Shown one piece after another: positions 23,920-32,272 of a stretch of 64,000 nucleotides of DNA. Every line of letters starts with the position of its first letter. Within the stretch, counting starts at the first letter, position 1. The notes beneath the pieces were generated by a model that saw nothing but the letters and a program-made list of their open reading frames with translations, did no database searches and had not been told where the DNA came from. The DNA lies in assembly GCA_965237855.1 (NCBI GenBank), contig CBDEGK010000001.1, positions 496,001 to 560,000 on the forward strand, given 5' to 3'. The position numbers were made by a program, and so were the translations under genes. This stretch comes from CBDEGK01 sp965237855. GTDB taxonomy: Bacteria; Pseudomonadota; Gammaproteobacteria; Pseudomonadales; Halieaceae.

Positions 23920-24894
23920 ATGAAACTACAACAACTTCGTTATATTTGGGAAGTTGCACACCACGATCTGAACGTGTCTGCGACCGCGCAGAGTCTGTAC
24001 ACGTCGCAACCGGGTATCAGTAAACAGATTCGTCTGCTCGAAGATGAGCTGGGTGTGGAAATCTTCGCCCGTAGCGGCAAACATCTCACCCACGTGACAC
24101 CAGCCGGTGAGGCCATATTGAAGACCGCCGGCGAGGTGCTGCGCAAAGTCGAGAGCATCAAGTCGGTTGCCCAGGAATTCAGTGACGAACGCAAGGGTAA
24201 CTTGTCCCTGGCGACGACTCACACCCAGGCCCGCTACGCCTTGCCGGACACCATCCGCACCTTTATTGATCGCTACCCGGACGTCGCCCTGCATATGCAC
24301 CAGGGTACGCCCATGCAAATTTCCGAAATGGCTGCCGATGGCACCGTCGATTTCGCCATCGCCACCGAGGCGCTGGAACTGTTCAGCGACCTGGTGATGA
24401 TGCCTTGTTATCGCTGGAACCGCTGTATCCTGGTACCGCGGGATCACCCGCTGGCGCAGGTTTCCAAGCTGAGTCTGGAAGATGTTGCTGAGTACCCGAT
24501 CGTCACCTATGTGTTCGGCTTCACCGGCCGCTCAAAACTCGATGAAGCCTTCATGGAAAGGGGCCTGATTCCCAAGGTGGTGTTCACTGCCGCTGATGCT
24601 GACGTGATCAAGACCTATGTGCGCCTGGGCCTCGGCATCGGCATTGTGGCGCATATGGCCTACGATGATGATGCCGACAGCGACCTGGTAACCCTCGATG
24701 CCAGCCACCTTTTCGCCGCAAGTGTTACCAAGATAGGCTGTCGTCGTGGTACATTCCTGCGCGGCTACATGTACGACTTTATCGAGCTGTTCGCCCCGCA
24801 CCTGACCCGAGCAGTGGTGGCAGAGGCATTTCAACGGCACAGCAAGGCGGAACTGGACGATCTGTTCTCGCATCTCGATCTGCCGACGTACTAG
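23920..24894 (+). CDS. cysB: LysR-type regulator CysB
   Basis: A 324-residue LysR regulator, exactly the length of CysB. The N-terminal helix-turn-helix is MKLQQLRYIWEVAHHDLNVS with SATAQSLYTSQPGISKQIRLLE in part; the effector domain has the CysB-specific ATTHTQARYALP and YPIVTYVFGFTGRSKLDEAF. It activates sulfate uptake and assimilation genes in response to N-acetylserine and sulfur limitation. The next gene downstream is thrH; cysH, which I recall lying between them in Pseudomonas, is absent. Confidence 0.95.
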   Translation: MKLQQLRYIWEVAHHDLNVSATAQSLYTSQPGISKQIRLLEDELGVEIFARSGKHLTHVTPAGEAILKTAGEVLRKVESIKSVAQEFSDERKGNLSLATTHTQARYALPDTIRTFIDRYPDVALHMHQGTPMQISEMAADGTVDFAIATEALELFSDLVMMPCYRWNRCILVPRDHPLAQVSKLSLEDVAEYPIVTYVFGFTGRSKLDEAFMERGLIPKVVFTAADADVIKTYVRLGLGIGIVAHMAYDDDADSDLVTLDASHLFAASVTKIGCRRGTFLRGYMYDFIELFAPHLTRAVVAEAFQRHSKAELDDLFSHLDLPTY

Positions 24895-24921
24895 GCCCTA
24901 CTAAATACCCATCACAGGAGT

Positions 24922-25545
24922 ATGACCTTGGAACTTGTTTGCCTGGACCTTGAGGGCGTACTCGTCCCCGAAATCTGGATTGAATTCGCCGAGCGCACGG
25001 GCATTGATGAGCTGCGTGCCACCACCCGCGATATTCCCGATTACGATGTACTGATGAAACAGCGCCTGGCGCTACTGGATCAGCACGGGCTGAAGATCGA
25101 CGATATCCAGGCAGTGATTGCCGAGATGGCGCCGCTGGACGGCGCTGTTAAATTTGTGGAGTGGCTGCGGCAACGCTTCCAACTGATCATTCTCTCTGAC
25201 ACCTTCTACGAATTCTCTCAGCCCCTGATGCGGCAATTGAGCTGGCCGACCCTGTTTTGTCATCGTTTAATCACCGATGACAGTGGGCGGGTGACCGACT
25301 ACAAGTTGCGGCAGAAAGACCCTAAGCGCGCCTCAGTGCAAGCCTTCCACAGCCTCAATTACCGGGTTATTGCCGCTGGTGATTCCTACAACGACACCAC
25401 CATGCTCAGTGAAGCCGAGGTGGGTATCTTGTTTCACGCACCCGACAACGTGATCGCAGAATTCCCGCAGTTCCAGGCCGTGCACACCTATGATGACCTG
25501 AAGGTGGCGATTGCCGCGGCCTCGGAGATGGATATCAATCTGTAA
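24922..25545 (+). CDS. thrH: Phosphoserine phosphatase / homoserine phosphotransferase ThrH
   Basis: A 207-residue HAD-superfamily enzyme: motif I LDLEGVLVPE (nucleophile Asp, with Glu two residues on), motif II LSDTF, motif III Lys near RQKDPKR, and motif IV AAGDSYNDTTML. ThrH of Pseudomonas is a phosphoserine phosphatase that can also transfer phosphate to homoserine. AGGAG lies before the ATG. It follows cysB by 27 bases and overlaps the convergent pabB by 11 bases. Confidence 0.93.
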   Translation: MTLELVCLDLEGVLVPEIWIEFAERTGIDELRATTRDIPDYDVLMKQRLALLDQHGLKIDDIQAVIAEMAPLDGAVKFVEWLRQRFQLIILSDTFYEFSQPLMRQLSWPTLFCHRLITDDSGRVTDYKLRQKDPKRASVQAFHSLNYRVIAAGDSYNDTTMLSEAEVGILFHAPDNVIAEFPQFQAVHTYDDLKVAIAAASEMDINL

Positions 25546-26893
25546 GCGTGTCTTCCAGGGTCTGTAAGAATTTTCCGACCTTGTCATAGGTTTCCTGGTA
25601 CTCCTTTTCCCAGGTGGAATCAGCAACGATGCCGCCACCGCCCCAGCAGTGTATTTCACTGTCTCGACAGACCAGGGTACGGATAGCGATATTGCTGTCC
25701 ATGCGCCCATCCGGTGCCACGTACACCAGTGAGCCGCAGTAGGCCTGACGGCTATCGGGTTCCAGTTCGTCAATGATCTGCATGGCGCGGCGCTTGGGGG
25801 CACCGGTAATGGAGCCGCCGGGGAAGCAATCGCGCAGCAATTCGAAGGCGCTGTGATCCGGCGCCAGTTCGCCGCTGATGGTGCTGACCAGGTGGTACAC
25901 GCTGGGGTAGGCCTCCAGCTCAAACAGCCGGTCGACATGAATGGTACCGGGCTTGCAGTTCCTGCCGATGTCATTGCGCAGTAAATCCACGATCATCAGG
26001 TTTTCCGCCCGATCCTTGGGCGACAGTCGCAACTCGGTGGCCAGTAATTCGTCTGTTTCGCGATCCCGGTGGCGCGGCCGCGTGCCCTTGATGGGCCGGG
26101 TTTCCACGTAATTGCCATGCACGGACAGAAAGCGTTCCGGCGACAGACACAGCACTTGACTGGCGTCGGCACATTCCATGAAGCCCGAGTAGGGGGCGGC
26201 AGCCACCGGCCGCAACAACTGGTAGGCCTGCCAGGGATCCCCGATGAAAGGCGCGCTGAATTTCTGCGCCAGGTTTACCTGGTAACAATCGCCCGACAGG
26301 ATATAGCGCTGAATCGTTCGAAATGCCTGTTGGTATTCGGTTGCAGTCAGGTTTGAGACGAACGGCGACCTCAAGGCGAAGGCCACATCTGGCTCGTTGT
26401 GGGGCTCGCGCAGCATGTCGAACAGCGTGTCGCGGCGGACAGCATCCAGCAGTGGCAGGGCCGCGAAGGTGCAGCGCTGCAGCAAATGGTCCTGCACCAC
26501 GGCCCAGCCGTACAAGTTGAGCTCGGCCCGTATTCCCGCTTCGGCCGGCAGATGCTGTAGCGGCTTGCCAATGCCATAGTCCAGGTAGCCCGCAATGCCG
26601 CCACAAAAGGGGATTTCCTCGGCCGGCGTGGAAATGCCTGAAAAACTGCGCTCGTGCGCTTGCCTTATGCTGTCAAAATAGTTTAAATAGTCGCTATAAC
26701 TATCTGTATTATTTGAATATATTGGGTATTGTTCCAGGGGTCCGGCGGTGAATATATCAAAACGGCCGGCCCGGCTGTGTGGATGGCAGGAGTCCAGCAG
26801 CAAGGCGCCGGGCAGGTGCCGGACGCGGGCGAACAGCGCACAGCTATCCGGCTGATAGGGGAGCTCCTGAAGATAGACTGTGGAATTGCCCAT
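25535..26893 (-). CDS. pabB: Aminodeoxychorismate synthase component I PabB
   Basis: A 452-residue chorismate-utilising enzyme that aminates chorismate to 4-amino-4-deoxychorismate for folate synthesis, using ammonia from PabA (not in this window). The C-terminal domain has GDCYQVNLAQKFSAP, ETRPIKGTRPR, MIVDLLRNDIGR, FPGGSITGAPKRRAMQ and the closing GGGIVADS motif. The Lys in PIKGT agrees with PabB rather than anthranilate synthase. I chose ATG 26893 because homology to E. coli PabB starts there and a good promoter lies just upstream. Confidence 0.92.
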   Translation of the reverse strand: MGNSTVYLQELPYQPDSCALFARVRHLPGALLLDSCHPHSRAGRFDIFTAGPLEQYPIYSNNTDSYSDYLNYFDSIRQAHERSFSGISTPAEEIPFCGGIAGYLDYGIGKPLQHLPAEAGIRAELNLYGWAVVQDHLLQRCTFAALPLLDAVRRDTLFDMLREPHNEPDVAFALRSPFVSNLTATEYQQAFRTIQRYILSGDCYQVNLAQKFSAPFIGDPWQAYQLLRPVAAAPYSGFMECADASQVLCLSPERFLSVHGNYVETRPIKGTRPRHRDRETDELLATELRLSPKDRAENLMIVDLLRNDIGRNCKPGTIHVDRLFELEAYPSVYHLVSTISGELAPDHSAFELLRDCFPGGSITGAPKRRAMQIIDELEPDSRQAYCGSLVYVAPDGRMDSNIAIRTLVCRDSEIHCWGGGGIVADSTWEKEYQETYDKVGKFLQTLEDTLTD

Positions 26894-26918
26894 GTCGCGC
26901 GCTGCGTCCGCCAAGGAA

Positions 26919-26947
26919 TTATTAAAAATGCGTAACCAAATGTCCAA
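26919..26947 (-). promoter_or_regulatory. pabB: Predicted sigma-70 promoter of pabB
   Basis: Read on the minus strand, TTGGAC (26947-26942) and TAATAA (26924-26919) are 17 bases apart. The predicted start is about 20 bases before the pabB ATG. The 291-base gap between pabB and the carboxylase operon also holds a dyad at 26952-26969 and the forward promoter at 27030; no gene is seen in it. Confidence 0.6.
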
Positions 26948-26951
26948 TTAA

Positions 26952-26969
26952 ATACGCAAACTGGCGTAT
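26952..26969. promoter_or_regulatory. Inverted repeat in the pabB / acyl-CoA carboxylase divergent region
   Basis: ATACGC (26952-26957) and GCGTAT (26964-26969) form a 6-bp dyad with a 6-base spacer, just upstream of the pabB -35 and about 60 bases upstream of the carboxylase promoter. It could be an operator for either gene; short enough to be chance. Confidence 0.3.
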
Positions 26970-27029
26970 GTGTACCCTGAATACACTCGAACTACGTGAA
27001 AAAGTGTGCTCGTGACATATGTGCCCAGA

Positions 27030-27058
27030 TTGACTTTGAGGCCCTGAATGCTTATCGT
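27030..27058 (+). promoter_or_regulatory. Predicted promoter of the propionyl-CoA operon
   Basis: TTGACT (27030-27035) and TATCGT (27053-27058) are 17 bases apart. The implied leader of about 120 bases includes a small perfect hairpin at 27131-27145 (AGCACC, loop TGT, GGTGCT). Confidence 0.5.
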
Positions 27059-27184
27059 ATGCCGCCATTTGGTCGGTTGTGCTGAATCGTAAGCGCGTCG
27101 CCGTAAACATGCAATCCCGAGCCCTCGGTCAGCACCTGTGGTGCTACGCCAGGGCCTTGTTTTGACTTGAAGATATGAGACCGT

Positions 27185-28924
27185 ATGAGTACTGATAATC
27201 CCCGAGCTACCGCGATAGTTCCAAGCCTCAACAATCCCTTTGCCGAAGCCAATGATGTCGAATTCGTGGTGCCCGGCCAAATTGCCACCGAACCCGGCCT
27301 CTACGAGGAGGCCCTAAAAGCCGGCCACGACCTGCAGCAACGCCCGCGCCTGGCCGCTGGGGTCAAGAACATCGAGCGCCAGCACCAGAAAAAGCGCATG
27401 ACCATCTGGGAGCGCATCCAGGTACTCAGTGACGAAGAACCCACCATTCTCTACCAGAACTGGGGACCCAACCTGGACGGGGCCTCGCTGGTGACGGCCA
27501 TCATCAAGGTCAACGGCCGCGACGTGGCCTTGTATGGGCACGATTTCACCGTGAGGGCCGGATCGATGGACGCCACCAACGGTAAAAAACTGGCGCGTTT
27601 GTTCGAGTTAGCCGCCAAACAGCGTATTCCGCTGGTGGGCATCAATGACAGCGCCGGCGCCTACATCCCGGCCGGGGTAGGTGGGCTCGACGGCTACGCC
27701 GATGCTTTTACCGCTATCCGCAAGATATCCGGTGTGGTGCCCAGCATCATGTGTATGTTCGGCTTCAATGCCGGCGGCGGCTCCTATCTGCCGCGCCAGG
27801 GCAGTTTCCTGATCCAGCCCAACGATTCCTTTTTAGGCCTTACCGGTGTGGGTGTGATCAAATCCGTATTAGGGGAAGTGGTCACCCCCGACGAGCTCGG
27901 TGGCCCGGCGGTTCACTCCCGCAGTGGAGTCACGGATTTTGTGGTGCCCGATGAAGTGGCGGCCCTGAACAAGGTGAAGGAGCTGCTCAACTACCTGCCC
28001 AGTTACAACGGCGAACTGGCACCGGTGCAAACTTCTTCCGATCCGGTCACCCGCAAAACCTGGGACATCGATATCCTGCTCAAGAAGGCCTTTAATTCAC
28101 CCACCGGTTTCAACACACCGATTGATATCAGCATTTTGATCCAGCAATTGTGTGATCACGGTGACTTCCTGGAAATACAACCCGATCGAGCCCGCAACAC
28201 GGTCACCGCCCTGGGGCGCATGGGCGGCAACGTGATCGGCTTTGTCGCCAACAACTCCGCCGTCGGCTCGGGCCAGCTCGATATTGATGCCGCCTATAAA
28301 AACGCCCGCTTTATCCGCTTCTGTAACCTGTACAACATCCCCATGATCTTCCTGGAAGACACCACCGGCTTTCGGCCCGGCAAGGACCAGGAAGCGGGCG
28401 GTATCGTGCAGGCGGGTCGGGCCATGCTCGACGCCATTGTTGACCTGCGCACGCCGCGCTTCCTGGTCATCGTGCGCAACGCTTACGGCGGTGCCTATGC
28501 GTCCTACAACAACTATTCCACCGGTGCAGATTTAGTCATCGCGCTGCCGACCACCCGAGTGGCGGTGATGGGTCCGGCCGGCATCGAGTACGTCTACAAA
28601 GACGAGCTGCGCGCCATTCGCGGCAGCATCAAACAACGCATTGCTGACACAGAACAGCAGCAATTGGCCGATGGCCTGGATGAAGCGGAGGCCAAGGCCG
28701 CTGCTGAGGAACTGGTCGCCGCGTGGGTGAAAGCCCAGGAAGCCGAACTGGCAGTGCGCTACGAGCGCGAACTGATGAATCCCAACGAGGCGCTGAGCCT
28801 CGGCTCCATCTCACAGATTGTGATGCCCTCAGACCTGCGGCAGGTGCTGGCGGAAAACATGGAATTTCATTTGCGCCATTACCAGCCTTCGCCGATGGCG
28901 GGTGTGCAGCGCGAATTTCACTGA
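27185..28924 (+). CDS. Acyl-CoA (probably propionyl-CoA) carboxylase, carboxyltransferase subunit
   Basis: A 579-residue protein with the tandem carboxyltransferase crotonase folds. Seen are GINDSAGAYIPAGVGGLDGY, SIMCMFGFNAGGGSYLPRQ, and in the second half IFLEDTTGFRPGKDQEAGG and RNAYGGAYASYNNY, where the two Gly-rich blocks form the acyl-CoA and carboxybiotin oxyanion sites. It transfers CO2 from carboxybiotin to an acyl-CoA. The downstream epimerase, mutase and MeaB point to propionyl-CoA as substrate. It is longer than ordinary PccB (about 510-540 aa) and rather divergent. It lies 16 bases before the biotin carboxylase gene. Confidence 0.9.
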   Translation: MSTDNPRATAIVPSLNNPFAEANDVEFVVPGQIATEPGLYEEALKAGHDLQQRPRLAAGVKNIERQHQKKRMTIWERIQVLSDEEPTILYQNWGPNLDGASLVTAIIKVNGRDVALYGHDFTVRAGSMDATNGKKLARLFELAAKQRIPLVGINDSAGAYIPAGVGGLDGYADAFTAIRKISGVVPSIMCMFGFNAGGGSYLPRQGSFLIQPNDSFLGLTGVGVIKSVLGEVVTPDELGGPAVHSRSGVTDFVVPDEVAALNKVKELLNYLPSYNGELAPVQTSSDPVTRKTWDIDILLKKAFNSPTGFNTPIDISILIQQLCDHGDFLEIQPDRARNTVTALGRMGGNVIGFVANNSAVGSGQLDIDAAYKNARFIRFCNLYNIPMIFLEDTTGFRPGKDQEAGGIVQAGRAMLDAIVDLRTPRFLVIVRNAYGGAYASYNNYSTGADLVIALPTTRVAVMGPAGIEYVYKDELRAIRGSIKQRIADTEQQQLADGLDEAEAKAAAEELVAAWVKAQEAELAVRYERELMNPNEALSLGSISQIVMPSDLRQVLAENMEFHLRHYQPSPMAGVQREFH

Positions 28925-28940
28925 TTAAGGAAGTAGCTTC

Positions 28941-31748
28941 GTGTCTAACGATTTTTACCTGAACAATCCGCTGATACACCGGGACCGTCGCCTCGGGCGT
29001 CGCCCCTCGGACTGGGTCAGTCAGTTTGCCTGTGACCATTTGCGGCCACTCATCATTTGCCGTGGACCCATCCGCAAGGAAGCCATGGATGTGTTCGATG
29101 AAATGGGCATTCATGACTATGGCATCCTGCTCTCCGAGAAAGATTCCATTGTCTATCGCAACGCACTGGCACCGGAACTGCGCCAGCTAACTGACCCTGA
29201 CCGCGTTCACCGGGTGCCAGACTATACCGGCGCCGACAAAGAGGAGCGTGACGCGCGAATTCAGCAGATTATTGGTATTGCTCGCGACAATGACTATAAC
29301 GCCATCTTCACCGGCTATGGCTTCATGGCAGAAGATGAAACCATGGTGGCGGCGATGGAAGCGGCGGGCCTGAATTTTATTGGCCCCTGTTCCAAGACCG
29401 TGCACGATGCCGGCCTCAAAGACGAAGCCAAACGCACCGCTTTAGCGGAGGGTGTCAGTGTGACGCCGGGTATCGACAATGGCACCGCGTTGACCCTGCT
29501 GAAGAAATACCCGGACGCCGCCGCGCTGAAAGCACTGGCCGATGAGCACGGTTTAAGTATCGACGCTGAGGCCTTCGCTGCTGCCAGCGCTGAGGCGCAG
29601 GCTGACCTGGTGCTGGCCGCCAGCTATGTCAAGGGCGTTGATCTCTACACCGTCGACGAGCTGTGTGAAGCGCTGACGGAAGCGGTATTGAAAATGTCGG
29701 CCGAATACCCCAAGAACCGCATTCGCCTCAAGGCCATCAGCGGTGGCGGTGGGAAAGGCCAGCGCATTCTGGCGATTGGCGAAGCCGACAAAACCCCGGA
29801 GATGGTGCGCGAGATCCTCAACGAGGTGAAAACCACCGGTGTTGGCGACAACAAGAACGTGTTGGTGGAACTCAATATTGAAACCACTCGCCACCAGGAA
29901 ATCCAGGTGATTGGCAACGGCCAGTGGAGCCTGTCCATGGGCGGCCGCGATTGCTCCCTGCAAATGCACGAACAGAAATTGCTGGAAGTCTCGGTCACCC
30001 AGGAATCGCTGGCACTGGCACTGGCGGAAGCCAAAGCCTGTGGGCTGGCTAACGAAGTGCGCGTACTGGAGCAAGACATCAAGACCCTGGCGGCGATGGA
30101 AGACGAGGCCGAGCGCTTCGGTGAAGCAGTGGGGCTGGATTCGGTGTCGACCTTTGAGTGTATTGTCGATGGCGATAAGCACTTCTTCATGGAGATGAAT
30201 ACCCGCATCCAGGTGGAGCACCGCGTCACGGAGCTGTGCTATGGCTTGATGTTCACCAACCCGGACAACCCAGACGAACATTTCATCGTCGAGTCGCTGG
30301 TGGAGGCCATGGTGTTGCTGGCCGCCCACGGCAACAAGCTGCCCAAGCCCGAACGCGTGCCCCGCCACAACGACACCGTTGAAGCGCGCATGAATGCCAC
30401 CAACCAGGCCTTGCAACCCAACGCCGGTGGGGTGGTGGAATACTGGTCGGACGCCATTGAGGGTGAAATTCGGGATGATCAGGGCATCAGCTTGCACAAT
30501 CCTGATACCGATGTGTTCATGAAGTACACCCTGGCCGGCGCCTACGATTCCAATATCGCCCTGTTGCTAACCGTGGGTGAGAGTCGCCTGGATACCTATC
30601 AACGCATGGCGGAGGTGATTCGCTGTACCACCATGACCGGTCGTGATCTGCACACCAACCTGGAATTTCATTACGGCCTGGTGAACTGGTTTATTGGCCA
30701 GAACATCAATGCCCGGCCCACCACGCGCTTTATCGTGCCTTACCTGACCGCGGTCGGCGAGCTCAAACAGCGCGCCAATGACATCGACCTGGTGTACACC
30801 TACGACCAGATCGGTAAGGTCTTGCTGGTAGAGTGTGGCGAGTCCGCACAAGCCGCCCTGCAGCAAAGCCTGGAGCGCAAGTATTCGCTGTTGCGCCGGC
30901 CGCTGGAAAAACTGTTGGCGGAGCCGCACCTGTTATCGGGCTGGCTCAGCGTCAATCGCGACAGTTACACGGTGCTGGCAGGCAAGATCAGCTGGAATGA
31001 AAACCCCATCGGCCTGTTGGCAGACACCTACTATTTCCTGGATATGGATTACCAGGTGGGCTTACCCGCTGCCGAGATGATCTGGGATCACGACAACGAG
31101 TTGTTACAAAGCGCCGTGGCGTTCTACGACGAATTGAACAACCGGGTTGATGCTGAGGACTGGATAGAATTGCAGACGCTGCTGGTTGAAGGGGCGACCC
31201 CTGACGGCTTTGATGACGCCACCTGGGCAGCGGTCAAGGCAGCTCATGCCGGCTTCCAGAGCGGCCTCGATGTGATCGCGGTACTGCTGTCGCTTGCTGA
31301 GACCACCGGTTATTACGAGCTCACGGTGAACAGCGATCTGACCATCAATATACCCGAGCGACTGTTGGATGAAGCGCTGCAAGGGCGCATGGCCAAGGTG
31401 CTGGCACCGCCGCCGGCCGCCAGCTCTGATGAGATCCTGGCCGACAGTGGCGGCATGTTCTATGCGCGCGAAACCCCCGAGCATGACCTCTACGTGGAAG
31501 TAGGCACGCATTTCGAGCAGGGCGACCCGCTCTATATCGTGGAAGTGATGAAGATGTTCAACAAGGTCTACGCGCCGTTCGCCGGCACCATCGACGAGGT
31601 GCTGGTGGAGGGCGATGGCGTCATCATCCACAAGGGCCAGTCGCTGTACAAAATTACCCCGGACGAGATTTTGGTGGTTGAATCGCCAGAAGACATTAAG
31701 GCCCGGCGCCGACACGTCAGCGACGAAGCGCTGTCGCAATTAGTTTGA
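28941..31748 (+). CDS. Atypical acyl-CoA carboxylase large subunit (biotin carboxylase plus biotin carrier)
   Basis: A 935-residue protein: divergent biotin carboxylase (about 35-550), a linker region, and a C-terminal biotinyl domain with the biotin Lys871 in EVMKMF. ATP-grasp residues are intact (GGGGKG at 268-273; HQEIQV; RDCSLQMHEQK; EMNTRIQVEH at 418-427). Unusual points: the N-terminal ANRGEIA motif of biotin carboxylases is replaced by ICRGPIRKEAM, residue 418 corresponds to about 288 in normal enzymes, and about 80-100 extra residues separate the N-terminal domain from the ATP-grasp loop. It starts at GTG 28941 with AAGGAAG upstream. It should form a holoenzyme with the gene before it. 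Confidence 0.88.
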   Translation: MSNDFYLNNPLIHRDRRLGRRPSDWVSQFACDHLRPLIICRGPIRKEAMDVFDEMGIHDYGILLSEKDSIVYRNALAPELRQLTDPDRVHRVPDYTGADKEERDARIQQIIGIARDNDYNAIFTGYGFMAEDETMVAAMEAAGLNFIGPCSKTVHDAGLKDEAKRTALAEGVSVTPGIDNGTALTLLKKYPDAAALKALADEHGLSIDAEAFAAASAEAQADLVLAASYVKGVDLYTVDELCEALTEAVLKMSAEYPKNRIRLKAISGGGGKGQRILAIGEADKTPEMVREILNEVKTTGVGDNKNVLVELNIETTRHQEIQVIGNGQWSLSMGGRDCSLQMHEQKLLEVSVTQESLALALAEAKACGLANEVRVLEQDIKTLAAMEDEAERFGEAVGLDSVSTFECIVDGDKHFFMEMNTRIQVEHRVTELCYGLMFTNPDNPDEHFIVESLVEAMVLLAAHGNKLPKPERVPRHNDTVEARMNATNQALQPNAGGVVEYWSDAIEGEIRDDQGISLHNPDTDVFMKYTLAGAYDSNIALLLTVGESRLDTYQRMAEVIRCTTMTGRDLHTNLEFHYGLVNWFIGQNINARPTTRFIVPYLTAVGELKQRANDIDLVYTYDQIGKVLLVECGESAQAALQQSLERKYSLLRRPLEKLLAEPHLLSGWLSVNRDSYTVLAGKISWNENPIGLLADTYYFLDMDYQVGLPAAEMIWDHDNELLQSAVAFYDELNNRVDAEDWIELQTLLVEGATPDGFDDATWAAVKAAHAGFQSGLDVIAVLLSLAETTGYYELTVNSDLTINIPERLLDEALQGRMAKVLAPPPAASSDEILADSGGMFYARETPEHDLYVEVGTHFEQGDPLYIVEVMKMFNKVYAPFAGTIDEVLVEGDGVIIHKGQSLYKITPDEILVVESPEDIKARRRHVSDEALSQLV

Positions 31749-31776
31749 TGAGGCTGAATGTGAAGAGGAAGGCCAT

Positions 31777-32181
31777 ATGATTACCGCACTGGACCACATA
31801 GCCATCGCCGTACCCGATTTGGAGAAGGCGATTAAACGTTTTACGGAAGACTTCGGCCTCGACTTTGACGGCACCGAAGACGTGGAAGCCGCAAAAACCA
31901 CTACGGCTTTTTTTCCACTGCCACCTACCAACATTGAACTGGTACACCCACTCAAGGGTGAGGGCGCGATTGCCAAGTACCTGGAAAAGAAACCCGGTGG
32001 CCTGCACCATCTTTGTTTTCGCAGTGACAACATCATGGAAGACGTGGCGCGCCTGAAAGCCAAGGGCTACCAGTTCCTGGCCGATGAGCCGAGCCCCGGC
32101 GCCCACAATTCCCAGGTTATTTTTATTCACCCGAAAAGTTGTGACGGCGTGCTGATTGAAATCAACCAGCCCGCCGAGTAG
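31777..32181 (+). CDS. mce: Methylmalonyl-CoA epimerase
   Basis: A 134-residue glyoxalase-fold protein that interconverts (S)- and (R)-methylmalonyl-CoA between the carboxylase and the mutase. Metal ligands are visible at His7 (LDHIAIAV), His77 (GGLHHLC) and Glu128 (VLIEIN). Length and motifs match bacterial epimerases. AAGAGGAAGG precedes the ATG. The repeat at 32181-32246 begins at its stop codon. Confidence 0.95.
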   Translation: MITALDHIAIAVPDLEKAIKRFTEDFGLDFDGTEDVEAAKTTTAFFPLPPTNIELVHPLKGEGAIAKYLEKKPGGLHHLCFRSDNIMEDVARLKAKGYQFLADEPSPGAHNSQVIFIHPKSCDGVLIEINQPAE

Positions 32182-32246
32182 GGGTCAGACCCAGCTCGAT
32201 CGGGGTCAGACCCCTTTTTAGCTTTTCAAAAAAGGGCTCTGACCCC
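32181..32246. repeat. GGGGTCAGACCCC repeat forming a long hairpin
   Basis: Three copies of a GGGGTCAGACC-like element lie between the epimerase and mutase genes: at 32181, at 32202-32214 (perfect GGGGTCAGACCCC) and, inverted, ending at 32246. The arms 32202-32219 and 32228-32246 pair with one mismatch, giving a stem of about 17-18 bp with a short loop; T and A runs flank the GC core, so it could also act as an intra-operon attenuator or 3' end. The palindrome resembles dispersed REP-like elements seen in many proteobacterial genomes. No transposase is adjacent. Confidence 0.75.
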
Positions 32247-32272
32247 ATTAAGAAACAAAACGAGATAGAACA

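Noticed and set aside
26922..27288. Small minus-strand frames between pabB and the carboxylase gene
   Set aside because: No ribosome sites or family signs, and they overlap the promoters of both flanking genes.
29553..30497. 314-codon open frame on the minus strand
   Set aside because: It lies wholly within the biotin carboxylase gene, mirrors its codons and has no homology or ribosome site; a high-GC shadow.
32181..32246. Palindromic repeats considered as the ends of an insertion sequence
   Set aside because: Only 66 bases, no transposase frame and no target duplication; a REP-like element fits better.
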